A stretch of 50,451 nucleotides of DNA from Candidatus Zixiibacteriota bacterium (lineage in GTDB: Bacteria > Zixibacteria > MSB-5A5 > GN15 > FEB-12). The notes under the pieces were generated by a model. It was not told the DNA's origin. It made no database searches and saw only the letters and a list, made by a program, of their open reading frames with translations. Shown here piece after piece: positions 16,108-23,645 of this stretch. The stretch is taken from NCBI GenBank assembly GCA_028715215.1, contig JAQUSF010000009.1, positions 1 to 50,451 on the forward strand, in the 5' to 3' direction. Position 1 is the stretch's first letter, and the number at the start of each line of letters is the position of its first letter. The position numbers and the translations under genes are program-made.

Positions 16108-16702
16108 CGGTATGTTTTCGAACGCGACCGACCAGCTCGGTCGTCAGTTTTTCTTCCAGCCGATTAAAGAAATTCACTTTTTCAACCGCCGTCAGATGAA
16201 TATCCGCATCATGGCAGTTGTCGTCCATTGAGCCCTGGAAAATCCGGGGTCCGTTCAACTTGACATTAAAGGATTCCGCCACCAGGGTCTTCTGCCTTTG
16301 CAAATCCAGAAGCCGCCAGTCTCCTTCGATAATCCCGACGGTTTCATACTTGTGGAAAATAAGGGGCAGATTAAAGGACTTGTGCCGTTCAAGACGTTCA
16401 CTGTGAACTGTCACAACCAGCAGGTAACGACCGCCCATTTCCAGTCCCCAGTTGATAAGGCTGTCAAGGTTATTCCGGTCGTGAGGAAACGGGAGTTGTG
16501 ATGGGGGAAGGTTGTCTGTCCGCTGAACGCGAATATTTTCATCCCGGGTCAGCATTTTTTCGAACTTTTGATAGAGGCGGGAATCATTCCATGGCAGGGG
16601 TGCGGTGGAAATATCAAGCAGAACCAGCCGAGAATTGGCCGTCAGGTTCCCGGCCAGGAAGAAAATAAGCAAAAGCAGTTTAAACCAGAGTTTGTTTTTC
16701 AT
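16097..16702 (-). CDS. exported protein of unknown function
   Basis: The product (201 residues from the ATG at 16702) has a strong signal peptide (KLWFKLLLLIFFLAGNLTANS) and no later membrane helix, so it is probably periplasmic. The mature part alternates beta segments and helices (GGRYLLVVTVHSERLE, then VGIIEGDWRLLDLQRQKTL), a pattern like small assembly proteins that sense or bind envelope components, but no family was recognised. The start was set at the ATG one base after the stop of the PilZ gene, since the longer TTG frame overlaps it. Its place between PilZ proteins and the GAF-HisKA protein suggests an envelope role in motility. Confidence 0.7.
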   Translation of the reverse strand: MKNKLWFKLLLLIFFLAGNLTANSRLVLLDISTAPLPWNDSRLYQKFEKMLTRDENIRVQRTDNLPPSQLPFPHDRNNLDSLINWGLEMGGRYLLVVTVHSERLERHKSFNLPLIFHKYETVGIIEGDWRLLDLQRQKTLVAESFNVKLNGPRIFQGSMDDNCHDADIHLTAVEKVNFFNRLEEKLTTELVGRVRKHTGGR

Positions 16703-16703
16703 T

Positions 16704-17228
16704 TCAATCAACCTGCTCGGATATCCGCCTGGTATAGACGTATTTGTTCAGAACTTCTCTTACCGACTCGTTAAAATTCGATAAATTCCCGGGCAGAAGG
16801 TCCAGTTCACCTCCGGAGAAAAGGTCGGCCAGGTAATCACGGGTAATAAATTCAATACCGGCCAGGAAAAAGCCCGCCTCGCCATCGACCCGTTTTACAA
16901 GGCCGAGGATGTTATTAAGACATTCCACGTCCTGCAGGGTGAAATGCATGGAGACGATATCGCCCTCGAGCACCGGCTGGTCGATTTCAACCAGAACGCC
17001 GCCGGCGGAAATATTCAGAATGGTACCGTTGATGACGTGCCAATCGCCCTCGGGCCAGAAATTACCAACGGCATCTTTTATTTTTTTCATGCTCATAGGC
17101 GAGGATATTTCGAGCCGGATAAACCGCCGTTTATTTTCCCGGTCGATTCGAAATGGTTTACGGACGGCCATCTCTATATCCACAGTTTCGACATCCCTTA
17201 CAAATTTCACTTTTTCTTTGGTTTTCAT
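16704..17228 (-). CDS. PilZ-domain protein (c-di-GMP receptor), first of three
   Basis: The 174-residue protein is essentially one PilZ domain with an N-terminal basic strand. Both c-di-GMP motifs are present: RRFIR (R34, R38) and NISAGG (N72, S74, G77). This contrasts with the other two PilZ proteins here, which carry a YcgR-like N-domain. The product probably binds c-di-GMP directly and couples its level to the flagellum or an envelope process. It is followed directly by the exported protein gene. Confidence 0.9.
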   Translation of the reverse strand: MKTKEKVKFVRDVETVDIEMAVRKPFRIDRENKRRFIRLEISSPMSMKKIKDAVGNFWPEGDWHVINGTILNISAGGVLVEIDQPVLEGDIVSMHFTLQDVECLNNILGLVKRVDGEAGFFLAGIEFITRDYLADLFSGGELDLLPGNLSNFNESVREVLNKYVYTRRISEQVD

Positions 17229-17259
17229 TTTATTCTCCCATTGACAAAAATTAGCTTTC

Positions 17260-18009
17260 TTACGACTTCCACACCTTAACGACTTTGTTTAATTTTTCCC
17301 GGTTAATAGAGGAATATTCAAAGATTGACGGCGGCAAAAGACGGCGTTTTTCCGGCGTTACCAGCATCCGGCTTTGCTCCTTGACCATGAATTCCACCCC
17401 GGCTTTGAACGTGGTTTCACTTCCCTGGAAACAATGACACACCCGGCCCAGGACCAATGACGGCAGGAGGGATTCATTGAGGTCGATATTCAAGAGCAGG
17501 TGAATGCCTTTTTCGAGAAAAGAGGAAATATTTAGAAGCACCCCGCCGCTGGAGAAATTGATGGTATCCGTTTCCAGCCAGCGCAGGCGGGCGAGGTTGC
17601 GGTTGGAAAAAGTCGCCAGTGGAAAGGCGGCCATCTTAACCGTGCGGACAAGGCCGACACGGGTAAATTTCCTCTGCTTGAGAGGGATAACTTTTTCTTC
17701 GAGCAGCAGATAACATCGCCCCCCGGCTCCTTTTTTGAAAAGCGCCCGGACGGCTATATCCTGTCCTCGATAGGCAAACTGGATTATCATTTTCTGATGA
17801 TTGACCAGATTATCGATAAGACCCGCCGAGCCGGCCTGATTTATTTGAACCTGGTTGTTACTGACAGCCATGACCCGGGAAACCAGTTTCTTTCCGGGAA
17901 TCTGCTCGGAATAGATATTCACATCCTGCCCGACCAGGCTGGACAGGTCAAGACGCATTGATTCGAAAGCAAGGTCTTTGTTTTCCATCATCTGTTTTTC
18001 AATAACCAT
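17260..18009 (-). CDS. YcgR-like PilZ protein, second of three
   Basis: The protein has 249 residues. Residues about 20-105 resemble the PilZN/YcgR N-terminal beta domain, and the PilZ domain from about 110 has RKFTR (R113, R117) and NFSSGG (N151, S153, G156), so c-di-GMP binding is expected. YcgR-type proteins act as brakes by contacting the flagellar switch or stator when bound to c-di-GMP. The gene lies two bases from the next PilZ gene and the two are similar in length and order of domains, pointing to duplication followed by divergence. Confidence 0.9.
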   Translation of the reverse strand: MVIEKQMMENKDLAFESMRLDLSSLVGQDVNIYSEQIPGKKLVSRVMAVSNNQVQINQAGSAGLIDNLVNHQKMIIQFAYRGQDIAVRALFKKGAGGRCYLLLEEKVIPLKQRKFTRVGLVRTVKMAAFPLATFSNRNLARLRWLETDTINFSSGGVLLNISSFLEKGIHLLLNIDLNESLLPSLVLGRVCHCFQGSETTFKAGVEFMVKEQSRMLVTPEKRRLLPPSIFEYSSINREKLNKVVKVWKS

Positions 18010-18011
18010 TC

Positions 18012-18761
18012 CTATAAAAGGCCTTTTTGTCTCAGTTCAATCTGTTTATGAAAAATCATGTTAACCAGTTTGTCCTGAGCTTTATAGTCGAAATCGCGAA
18101 TCGAAGAGGGCAGTACTTGCTGCAAATTCCGGGAAAGATAACGGTCAAGCTGGTCGCTGCGCACGAATTCCAGCCCGGCACAACTGATATTGTTTCTCTT
18201 GCAGATTCTTTTACAGCTACCGAGAATAATCCTGGGAAGGCCGCATTCTTTGAAAAAATTTATTTCCATCATCAACAGATCTTTTATTTTCACGTCATCC
18301 TTAATATGCAACAGGATCCCCCCGCCGCTTATATCCAGCGAATTGGATTTCTGCCAGTTAAGCTTATCCGCCAGGTCGGGATTAGCGTTGACTGGAGCAA
18401 GATTGGCATAGGCGACATTATCCGAAAGGTCCACCCTGACAAACATTCGGCGCTGGACCCGCTGGATGTTTTTTGGCGGCGTCAGGATTAAAAATCTCTT
18501 ATTATGGGATGATATCTGTTTTATTATCGAAACAAACTGGTAAGTGGCGTCATCGCGGGTAATCCGCACATTGACTTCGGTCCCTTCCCGAAGTAAGGTA
18601 TGCCCTTCGACAAAAACCGGCTGGGTGATGACTATCCCATTATTGATGAAATCTTCGACACGGGAAACATATTTCCCGATTTCTGAACCCTCACCGACGA
18701 TTATCTCGATTTTCTCCCAGATGCGGAGCGGTTGCGACCGTTGTAACAAAACCTGAAGCAC
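18012..18761 (-). CDS. YcgR-like PilZ protein, third of three
   Basis: The 249-residue product has a YcgR-like N-domain (about 15-98) and a PilZ domain with RMFVR (R105, R109) and DISGGG (D143, S145, G148), so the c-di-GMP site is complete. It is the first of the three PilZ genes in transcription order. The identical length of this and the next protein and their matching domain borders suggest a tandem duplication, though their sequences have diverged widely. Three intact receptors in a row imply graded or target-specific responses to c-di-GMP. Confidence 0.9.
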   Translation of the reverse strand: MLQVLLQRSQPLRIWEKIEIIVGEGSEIGKYVSRVEDFINNGIVITQPVFVEGHTLLREGTEVNVRITRDDATYQFVSIIKQISSHNKRFLILTPPKNIQRVQRRMFVRVDLSDNVAYANLAPVNANPDLADKLNWQKSNSLDISGGGILLHIKDDVKIKDLLMMEINFFKECGLPRIILGSCKRICKRNNISCAGLEFVRSDQLDRYLSRNLQQVLPSSIRDFDYKAQDKLVNMIFHKQIELRQKGLL

Positions 18762-18779
18762 GTTTTTTTACTCCTGACA

Positions 18780-19964
18780 TCAAGCCGGTTTCGAGGCTTT
18801 AAGGTTAGCCCTTCCCTGTTCAATAGCCAGTTCCAGTATTTTCCGGGCGAGCACCGTCCGGGACTGGTCATGGCGGTTTTGATAAATGAACTCCTGCCCT
18901 GTCTTGATGGTGCTGGTGAAATACTGCTTGGCTTCATCATAATCACCGATCCGTCGCGAAAGTTCGGCAATCAAATAAGAAGCCTGGATCTGCTGGTTCC
19001 CGGGAAGGATATCCCGGCCGTTGGCAAAAGCCTGTTTATAATAATAGACCGCCTTCTCCAGAGCTTCTCTTTCGTTGGCGACGACACCGTCCCAGCGTAG
19101 TTTCATGGCGTGAAGATAATCCGTCAAAGAATTCTCATTGCCAAAACCGTTTACCTCGTTGACACCGCTACCACCCAGAATGGTACTTTTATATTCATCA
19201 ATAAGCTGTCTGAGATTATTGAGAATATCTTCTCCGTTTTTCAGGCTGTTTTTAAGAGCCGTGATTTCCCGGTCGTAGCGTTCGTGATAGGTGTACATTT
19301 CCGACTTTATCTCGGCCGGGACCTGCTTGGAATCAAAATGATTCTGCAGTTGCCCGGAGAAAGCATCGATTTCGGAACTGATATTGACGGCGGCGGTTTT
19401 AATGGCACCATACCGGTTCTCCAGTTCGAGGACCAGACCGTTCAAAAGCGATTTGTTAGGGTCCTCGCCTTTTTCCATCCCCCTGAAAACCCAGGCGATA
19501 CGGAGATAAAATCGACCCAGATCAAGGTCACTGCGGTAATCGGATAGAAGTTCGTCAAAAACGGCCAGGTGGAGTTTGAGAATGGCGGTTTCATTGGGAT
19601 AACGATTCTGGTTGAGTGCCTTACCCATCTGGTTTATGATGGAATCCGGATTGGAGAATTGTTCCAGGTGTTTTTGCTTGATGGTTTTCAAACGATAGGT
19701 TCTGAAATTATTGTCATTTTTCCAATCTTTGAACTGGTTGGTTAATTCCCTGGTATAATAACAATTACTGCACGCCGCCGTGAAAAAAACCAGCGGGTTG
19801 TAAGCCTGGTACCGGGGTGAACGCCATTTGATGCTCTGAGGACAAAAATCAGAATCCCGACCTTCCTCCGTATAACTGCCGACCTTGAGAACTTCAAATT
19901 CGTTAACCGTCTTACAGATTGGACATTCAATCTTAGTCAGGATAAAAGGACTGTCGTTAACCAT
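18780..19964 (-). CDS. DUF2225 protein with zinc-site and TPR-like regions
   Basis: The N-terminal third has paired cysteines (C14-x2-C17, C41, C65-x2-C68) typical of DUF2225 and consistent with a zinc site; the remainder is helical with TPR-like units toward the end (about residues 290-375, for example EALEKAVYYYKQAFANGRD, then IGDYDEAKQYFTSTI). No membrane segment is seen. The start was set at the ATG at 19964 because GGAG lies six bases ahead; the longer GTG frame includes that site. DUF2225 has no known activity. Its place between fliA and the PilZ genes makes it a candidate adaptor of the motility-control block. Confidence 0.82.
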   Translation of the reverse strand: MVNDSPFILTKIECPICKTVNEFEVLKVGSYTEEGRDSDFCPQSIKWRSPRYQAYNPLVFFTAACSNCYYTRELTNQFKDWKNDNNFRTYRLKTIKQKHLEQFSNPDSIINQMGKALNQNRYPNETAILKLHLAVFDELLSDYRSDLDLGRFYLRIAWVFRGMEKGEDPNKSLLNGLVLELENRYGAIKTAAVNISSEIDAFSGQLQNHFDSKQVPAEIKSEMYTYHERYDREITALKNSLKNGEDILNNLRQLIDEYKSTILGGSGVNEVNGFGNENSLTDYLHAMKLRWDGVVANEREALEKAVYYYKQAFANGRDILPGNQQIQASYLIAELSRRIGDYDEAKQYFTSTIKTGQEFIYQNRHDQSRTVLARKILELAIEQGRANLKASKPA

Positions 19965-19976
19965 GATTAACTCCAC

Positions 19977-20393
19977 TTAATTATCTTTAAGCATTGCCAA
20001 TTCACCTTCGGTTATCGGCAACGTATGTTTAATATGTTCATTGGTATGATTGGCTTTCAGCATTTCCCTGGCCAGCCTGATGACTTCGGCTCGATTGCGC
20101 CGCACCTGCTCCCGCGTATCATTGTCTGACAGTACGGCTGACGAACTATGCCTGACCGGCCGCGATGAAGCCGACAGGTTTATAAATTCAACCGCCGCAT
20201 TCCCCTGGTAAGCCGGTGCCTTAGGAGCCAATCCTTCCCCGTTACCGGCGTTTTTACAGGTCGTAGACGAGACCATATCAAGTTTTTTTCGGTCCTTGAA
20301 AAAAGAATACAGCATCACCCAGAAAAGCCCGGCGGCAATATACCCGAGGACATTCAGGGCGATGCTTACCAGTTGTTCCTGTGAAACTTCCAT
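19977..20393 (-). CDS. membrane-anchored DUF2802-like protein
   Basis: The 138-residue product has one N-terminal transmembrane helix (about 10-30), a low-complexity linker (about 45-95) and a C-terminal helical segment (VIRLAREMLKANHTNEHIKH, then ITEGELAML) resembling the helix-turn-helix-like tail of DUF2802 proteins, which are often encoded beside flagellar genes. The similarity is only in pattern, so the family is tentative. It lies 12 bases ahead of the DUF2225 gene. It could tether a cytoplasmic partner to the membrane near the export apparatus. Confidence 0.65.
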   Translation of the reverse strand: MEVSQEQLVSIALNVLGYIAAGLFWVMLYSFFKDRKKLDMVSSTTCKNAGNGEGLAPKAPAYQGNAAVEFINLSASSRPVRHSSSAVLSDNDTREQVRRNRAEVIRLAREMLKANHTNEHIKHTLPITEGELAMLKDN

Positions 20394-20417
20394 GTTTATA
20401 ACCTCCGTTACTCGTTA

Positions 20418-20744
20418 CTATGCTTTCAAGTCTATGTGTTCCGACCCCGGCTCCTGAATCTGGTTATCAGCGACTTCCTTGTTATCGGAGAGATTCCGGG
20501 GATCATCCTCCGGCGCCTGATTTTGAGCCGTGTCAACAGCTCCTTCTTCCATGTTTTCCTGCTGCAGGATAACGGCGTCTTTCTTTCTATCGCGTTTACG
20601 TTTTTCAAACTCTTCTTCCATCTGGTCTTTCAACGTCTGAGCGAATTTCCGTTCCTTATCACGTTCGGAATGGTGAGCCGGGTTGACTTTATCGGGATTC
20701 AAATATTGACTGACACGGTCAAGGGATTCTAAAGTCTCATCCAT
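20418..20744 (-). CDS. small highly charged protein of unknown function
   Basis: This 108-residue product has no membrane segment and is dominated by charged residues. A basic/acidic helix (about 28-60, KFAQTLKDQMEEEFEKRKRD) is followed by an acidic, Asn- and Gln-rich, probably disordered tail. An AAAGGAGAGAG ribosome site stands before its ATG, and it lies between fliA and the DUF2802-like gene in the same direction, which supports expression. In many flagellar loci a small charged gene sits next to fliA, but I cannot assign this one to a family. Confidence 0.65.
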   Translation of the reverse strand: MDETLESLDRVSQYLNPDKVNPAHHSERDKERKFAQTLKDQMEEEFEKRKRDRKKDAVILQQENMEEGAVDTAQNQAPEDDPRNLSDNKEVADNQIQEPGSEHIDLKA

Positions 20745-20776
20745 TTTTCTCTCTCCTTTCCGACAGCCCGGCGTGA

Positions 20777-21646
20777 CTATCCCGTCAGGGCAAATTTTTC
20801 TTTAACCATGTTGCGCAGTTTCATGACCGCCCGGGTATGGATTTGCGATACCCGCGATTCGGATATCGACATCACTTCGCCGATTTCCTTCAAAGTCAGC
20901 TCTTCGAAATAATACAGAGCGATTACCAGTTTTTCCTGGGCGGTTAAACGGTCGATAGCCACAACCAAAAACGACCGTAACTCGCCCTTTTCGATTTCGC
21001 CCAGAATGCTGTGCGTGGTGGCGTCACTGACGGTTTCAATTCGAGGCAACTGGCGGTTATCGTCATCCGGGTAGATTATTTCATCAAGCGAAAGGATATT
21101 GGAACAGGAAACATCATCGAGAGTGATATACAGTTCTTCCTCGGTAATGTTAAGCTGGCGGGCCAGTTCCTTTTTCTCCGGTTGCCGGCCCAGTTTGTTT
21201 TCCAGGTTAACCATAGCGCGGTCAATCTCCCTTGATTTTGCTCTGGTTGAACGCGGCACCCAGTCCAGGGCGCGCAGTTCGTCAAGTATGGCTCCCCGAA
21301 TTCGGGGAACGGCATAAGTTTCGAACTTAACTCCCCGGCTGGGATCAAAATTGCCGAAAGCCTCAATAAGACCGATTACGCCGGTGTTGATTAAATCAGA
21401 TAACTCCACCGAGCGCGGAAAACCCATGGCCATACGGGTCGCAACATTCCTGACCAGGGGTAAATACTTGTTTAACAGCGCCTGCCTTAATTCATCCGTC
21501 TGATTTTTCTTATAATGAGACCATTCTCGCGGCGTTACTTCCCACTTTTTTCTTCTTTTCAGAGCCGTTACGGATTCCAGCGCAATAGCCTCATTTTTAG
21601 GCTTACGACCCCGTTTCCGGGGGGCTTCTTTCAATGTCTTAACCAT
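20777..21646 (-). CDS. fliA: flagellar sigma factor FliA (sigma-28) with basic N-terminal extension
   Basis: The 289-residue protein contains region 2 (ALLNKYLPLVRNVATRMAMG, then GVIGLIEAFGNFDPSRG), region 3 (IDRAMVNLENKLGRQPEKKE) and region 4 (LTAQEKLVIALYYFEELTLK, SISESRVSQIHTRA), the standard FliA/WhiG layout. It should direct late flagellar gene transcription. E. coli FliA is about 240 residues; the extra length here is an N-terminal extension of about 45 residues starting with a PRKRGRKPK segment (residues 9-17) that resembles an AT-hook. It follows flhG by 15 bases. No anti-sigma FlgM is seen in the window. Confidence 0.95.
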   Translation of the reverse strand: MVKTLKEAPRKRGRKPKNEAIALESVTALKRRKKWEVTPREWSHYKKNQTDELRQALLNKYLPLVRNVATRMAMGFPRSVELSDLINTGVIGLIEAFGNFDPSRGVKFETYAVPRIRGAILDELRALDWVPRSTRAKSREIDRAMVNLENKLGRQPEKKELARQLNITEEELYITLDDVSCSNILSLDEIIYPDDDNRQLPRIETVSDATTHSILGEIEKGELRSFLVVAIDRLTAQEKLVIALYYFEELTLKEIGEVMSISESRVSQIHTRAVMKLRNMVKEKFALTG

Positions 21647-21661
21647 ATGTATGCTATCCTT

Positions 21662-22540
21662 TTATATATCGGCTGTTACCAAGCTTTTATTTATTGTCGC
21701 TATAGAAGTGGTAGTGATGTTTATCGGGGCGGCATCAAAATATCCCGCCAGAGTCTGACTTAAACGATTAAGTGCTTGCAGGGCATTGGAGTCGGGTTCT
21801 ACCCGGGCTACCGGACATTGCCTGGCTACCGCCTGTCTGAAAACGTCACTCTCCGGCAGACAGCCCAGATAGCCCGGAACTTTGTCCAAAAAGCGTTCCG
21901 TTAAGGCATAAAATTTGTTCTGAATGTAGTTAACCTCATCTTCATTTACCACCCGGTTGAGAAGTAATTGACAGGCCACGTTATCATGAGCCTGTAGAAG
22001 GTACTTATAAAGACCATAGCCGTCGGCCAGTGAGGTAAGTTCCGGTATCATGACCAGCAGGTTCAAATCGCAGGCATGAGCCACCAGCGTAATCCGGTCG
22101 CTGATACCCGAGGGATGGTCAATGATGACAAAATCGTAAGTAACGCTGTCAGCCCGGAGTTTTTTTATCCAGCGGGCAAGTTCGGCGATACTTTGAAGCA
22201 ACCGGACACCGATGCCATCCGGTGCCGGGAGTATATCCAGATTCGGGCTCAACGGCGTAACGGCTTCCGGCAAACTCAGTATTTCAGCGGCATACTGTCC
22301 CAGGCCGAAATCACAATTGATATTAGCCAGGATATGGATATTCCCACCGCTGTAATCAGTGTCAACGACCAGGACACGATATCCTGAAGCGGCCAGCCGT
22401 TCAGCCAGGTTAAAAGCCAGCAGTGATTTCCCCACTCCCCCTTTGCCGGAGAGAACCGAGATAAACCGGGTTTCAGGCTTGTTCTTGTTCTCATGGCCGG
22501 ATATAACCGAATTAAGCCGACGCAATTGCCACCTCCTCAT
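21662..22540 (-). CDS. flhG: MinD-like ATPase FlhG
   Basis: The protein has a deviant Walker A motif KGGVGKS (about residues 33-39), a switch VVDTDYSGGN and a hydrophobic YDFVIIDHPSG strand, all typical of MinD/ParA ATPases; FlhG regulates flagellar number with FlhF. The ATG at 22540 lacks a ribosome site, while a TTG at 22525 follows GAGGAGGT at five bases' spacing and may be the true start. Either start lies inside the 3' end of flhF, so the two are coupled. A hydrophobic, Thr/Ile-rich C-terminal tail could serve as the membrane-targeting region. Confidence 0.93.
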   Translation of the reverse strand: MRRWQLRRLNSVISGHENKNKPETRFISVLSGKGGVGKSLLAFNLAERLAASGYRVLVVDTDYSGGNIHILANINCDFGLGQYAAEILSLPEAVTPLSPNLDILPAPDGIGVRLLQSIAELARWIKKLRADSVTYDFVIIDHPSGISDRITLVAHACDLNLLVMIPELTSLADGYGLYKYLLQAHDNVACQLLLNRVVNEDEVNYIQNKFYALTERFLDKVPGYLGCLPESDVFRQAVARQCPVARVEPDSNALQALNRLSQTLAGYFDAAPINITTTSIATINKSLVTADI

Positions 22541-23645
22541 TCAAGAGTGATGACAATAGACTGTCGACATCAGGCAGCTCCAGCCGGCCAATCCCTCCGG
22601 GGCTGTCGGTGACATATGCCAGCTTAATGCCGAGTTGATAACAGGCTGAAACAGCCGCGCCAAGGCGCCTGGTCAGGTCCGTCATGGTCAGCACCAGATA
22701 CGAGGGTTTGAAAGTCTTGAAGGTATCAAGAAGTTCCGTAATATCGGAAGAACGGGTCAGAGCACTGATTACCAGGAGGCAATAATCAGGCTTCAAAGCT
22801 TCAACCCCGGCTTGTAATTCTTTCAATTTTCCTTCCCGGCATGAAATGGACGGAGTATCTATCAGAAGTATTTCATCAGCCTGATTTTTCTTAATCTCGG
22901 TATCAAAGGGGTTGTCATGCTCCAGACCAAGCAGGTCGGCGTAACTTGAAATTTCTTCATACGCCCCCACCTTGAGGTTGTCAAGCGAGAGAAGCTTTAC
23001 TTTTTTCTTCTGCATGACCAGGTGGGCGGCCATTTTACCCATGACCGATGTTTTTCCACAGGCAGGCCAGCCCAGGAAGACTACCCGGTTACCATTTTTC
23101 AGGTTTATACCCGAAGTCAGTAGCCGCACTAAATCAGTTTTCAGAATCTCCCGGGCTTTCGTTTCTTTTCCGTCTGATGCCTGTTTCTCCTCATTAAACT
23201 TACCCCGAAGGGAAACGAGATAACTTTCCGAAATGTCGGCATGGCGTAATTTTGCTTCGATTTCGCCAATATCTCCATCTTCAGAATCGTTCTCTTTGCC
23301 GTCGACAATTGCCCCGGTCAATTTTTCCAGAGTATTTTCAATCATTGTCAGGCGGTACGAGACGTCCCGGTCAAGAGCGTTCGAAGCGCTGTCCGTTGCC
23401 TCAAACCGTGTCGGAACCGTATGTGGCTTTCGAGGGTCACTTTTCAGATGGTTCTTCTGTTCAGGCAAAATAACCGAAGCCCGGGCAACCGATACTTTAT
23501 CGATACAAGCCGTGATTTCCACCCGGTTGTCGCCGGGACCATCGATTTTACGGGTTTTGAGAACCACCGCCTCACCACCCATTTCCGAACGCACTTTTTT
23601 CAAAGCGGCGGCGGCTGATTCTGCTGTAAAGGATTTAATTATCAT
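22512..23645 (-). CDS. flhF: SRP-like GTPase FlhF (divergent)
   Basis: The 377-residue protein starts MIIKSFTAESAAAALKKVRS like other FlhF proteins, has a variable middle and ends with an NG GTPase domain. The P-loop reads GWPACGKTS and the Walker B/G3 region ILLIDTPS. The nucleotide-specificity motif is TMTD where TKLD is usual, so the base-contacting lysine is missing; guanine specificity or activity may be altered. FlhF places the flagellum at the cell pole and recruits early components. It overlaps flhA by 11 bases and flhG by up to 29. Confidence 0.92.
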   Translation of the reverse strand: MIIKSFTAESAAAALKKVRSEMGGEAVVLKTRKIDGPGDNRVEITACIDKVSVARASVILPEQKNHLKSDPRKPHTVPTRFEATDSASNALDRDVSYRLTMIENTLEKLTGAIVDGKENDSEDGDIGEIEAKLRHADISESYLVSLRGKFNEEKQASDGKETKAREILKTDLVRLLTSGINLKNGNRVVFLGWPACGKTSVMGKMAAHLVMQKKKVKLLSLDNLKVGAYEEISSYADLLGLEHDNPFDTEIKKNQADEILLIDTPSISCREGKLKELQAGVEALKPDYCLLVISALTRSSDITELLDTFKTFKPSYLVLTMTDLTRRLGAAVSACYQLGIKLAYVTDSPGGIGRLELPDVDSLLSSLLNEEVAIASA

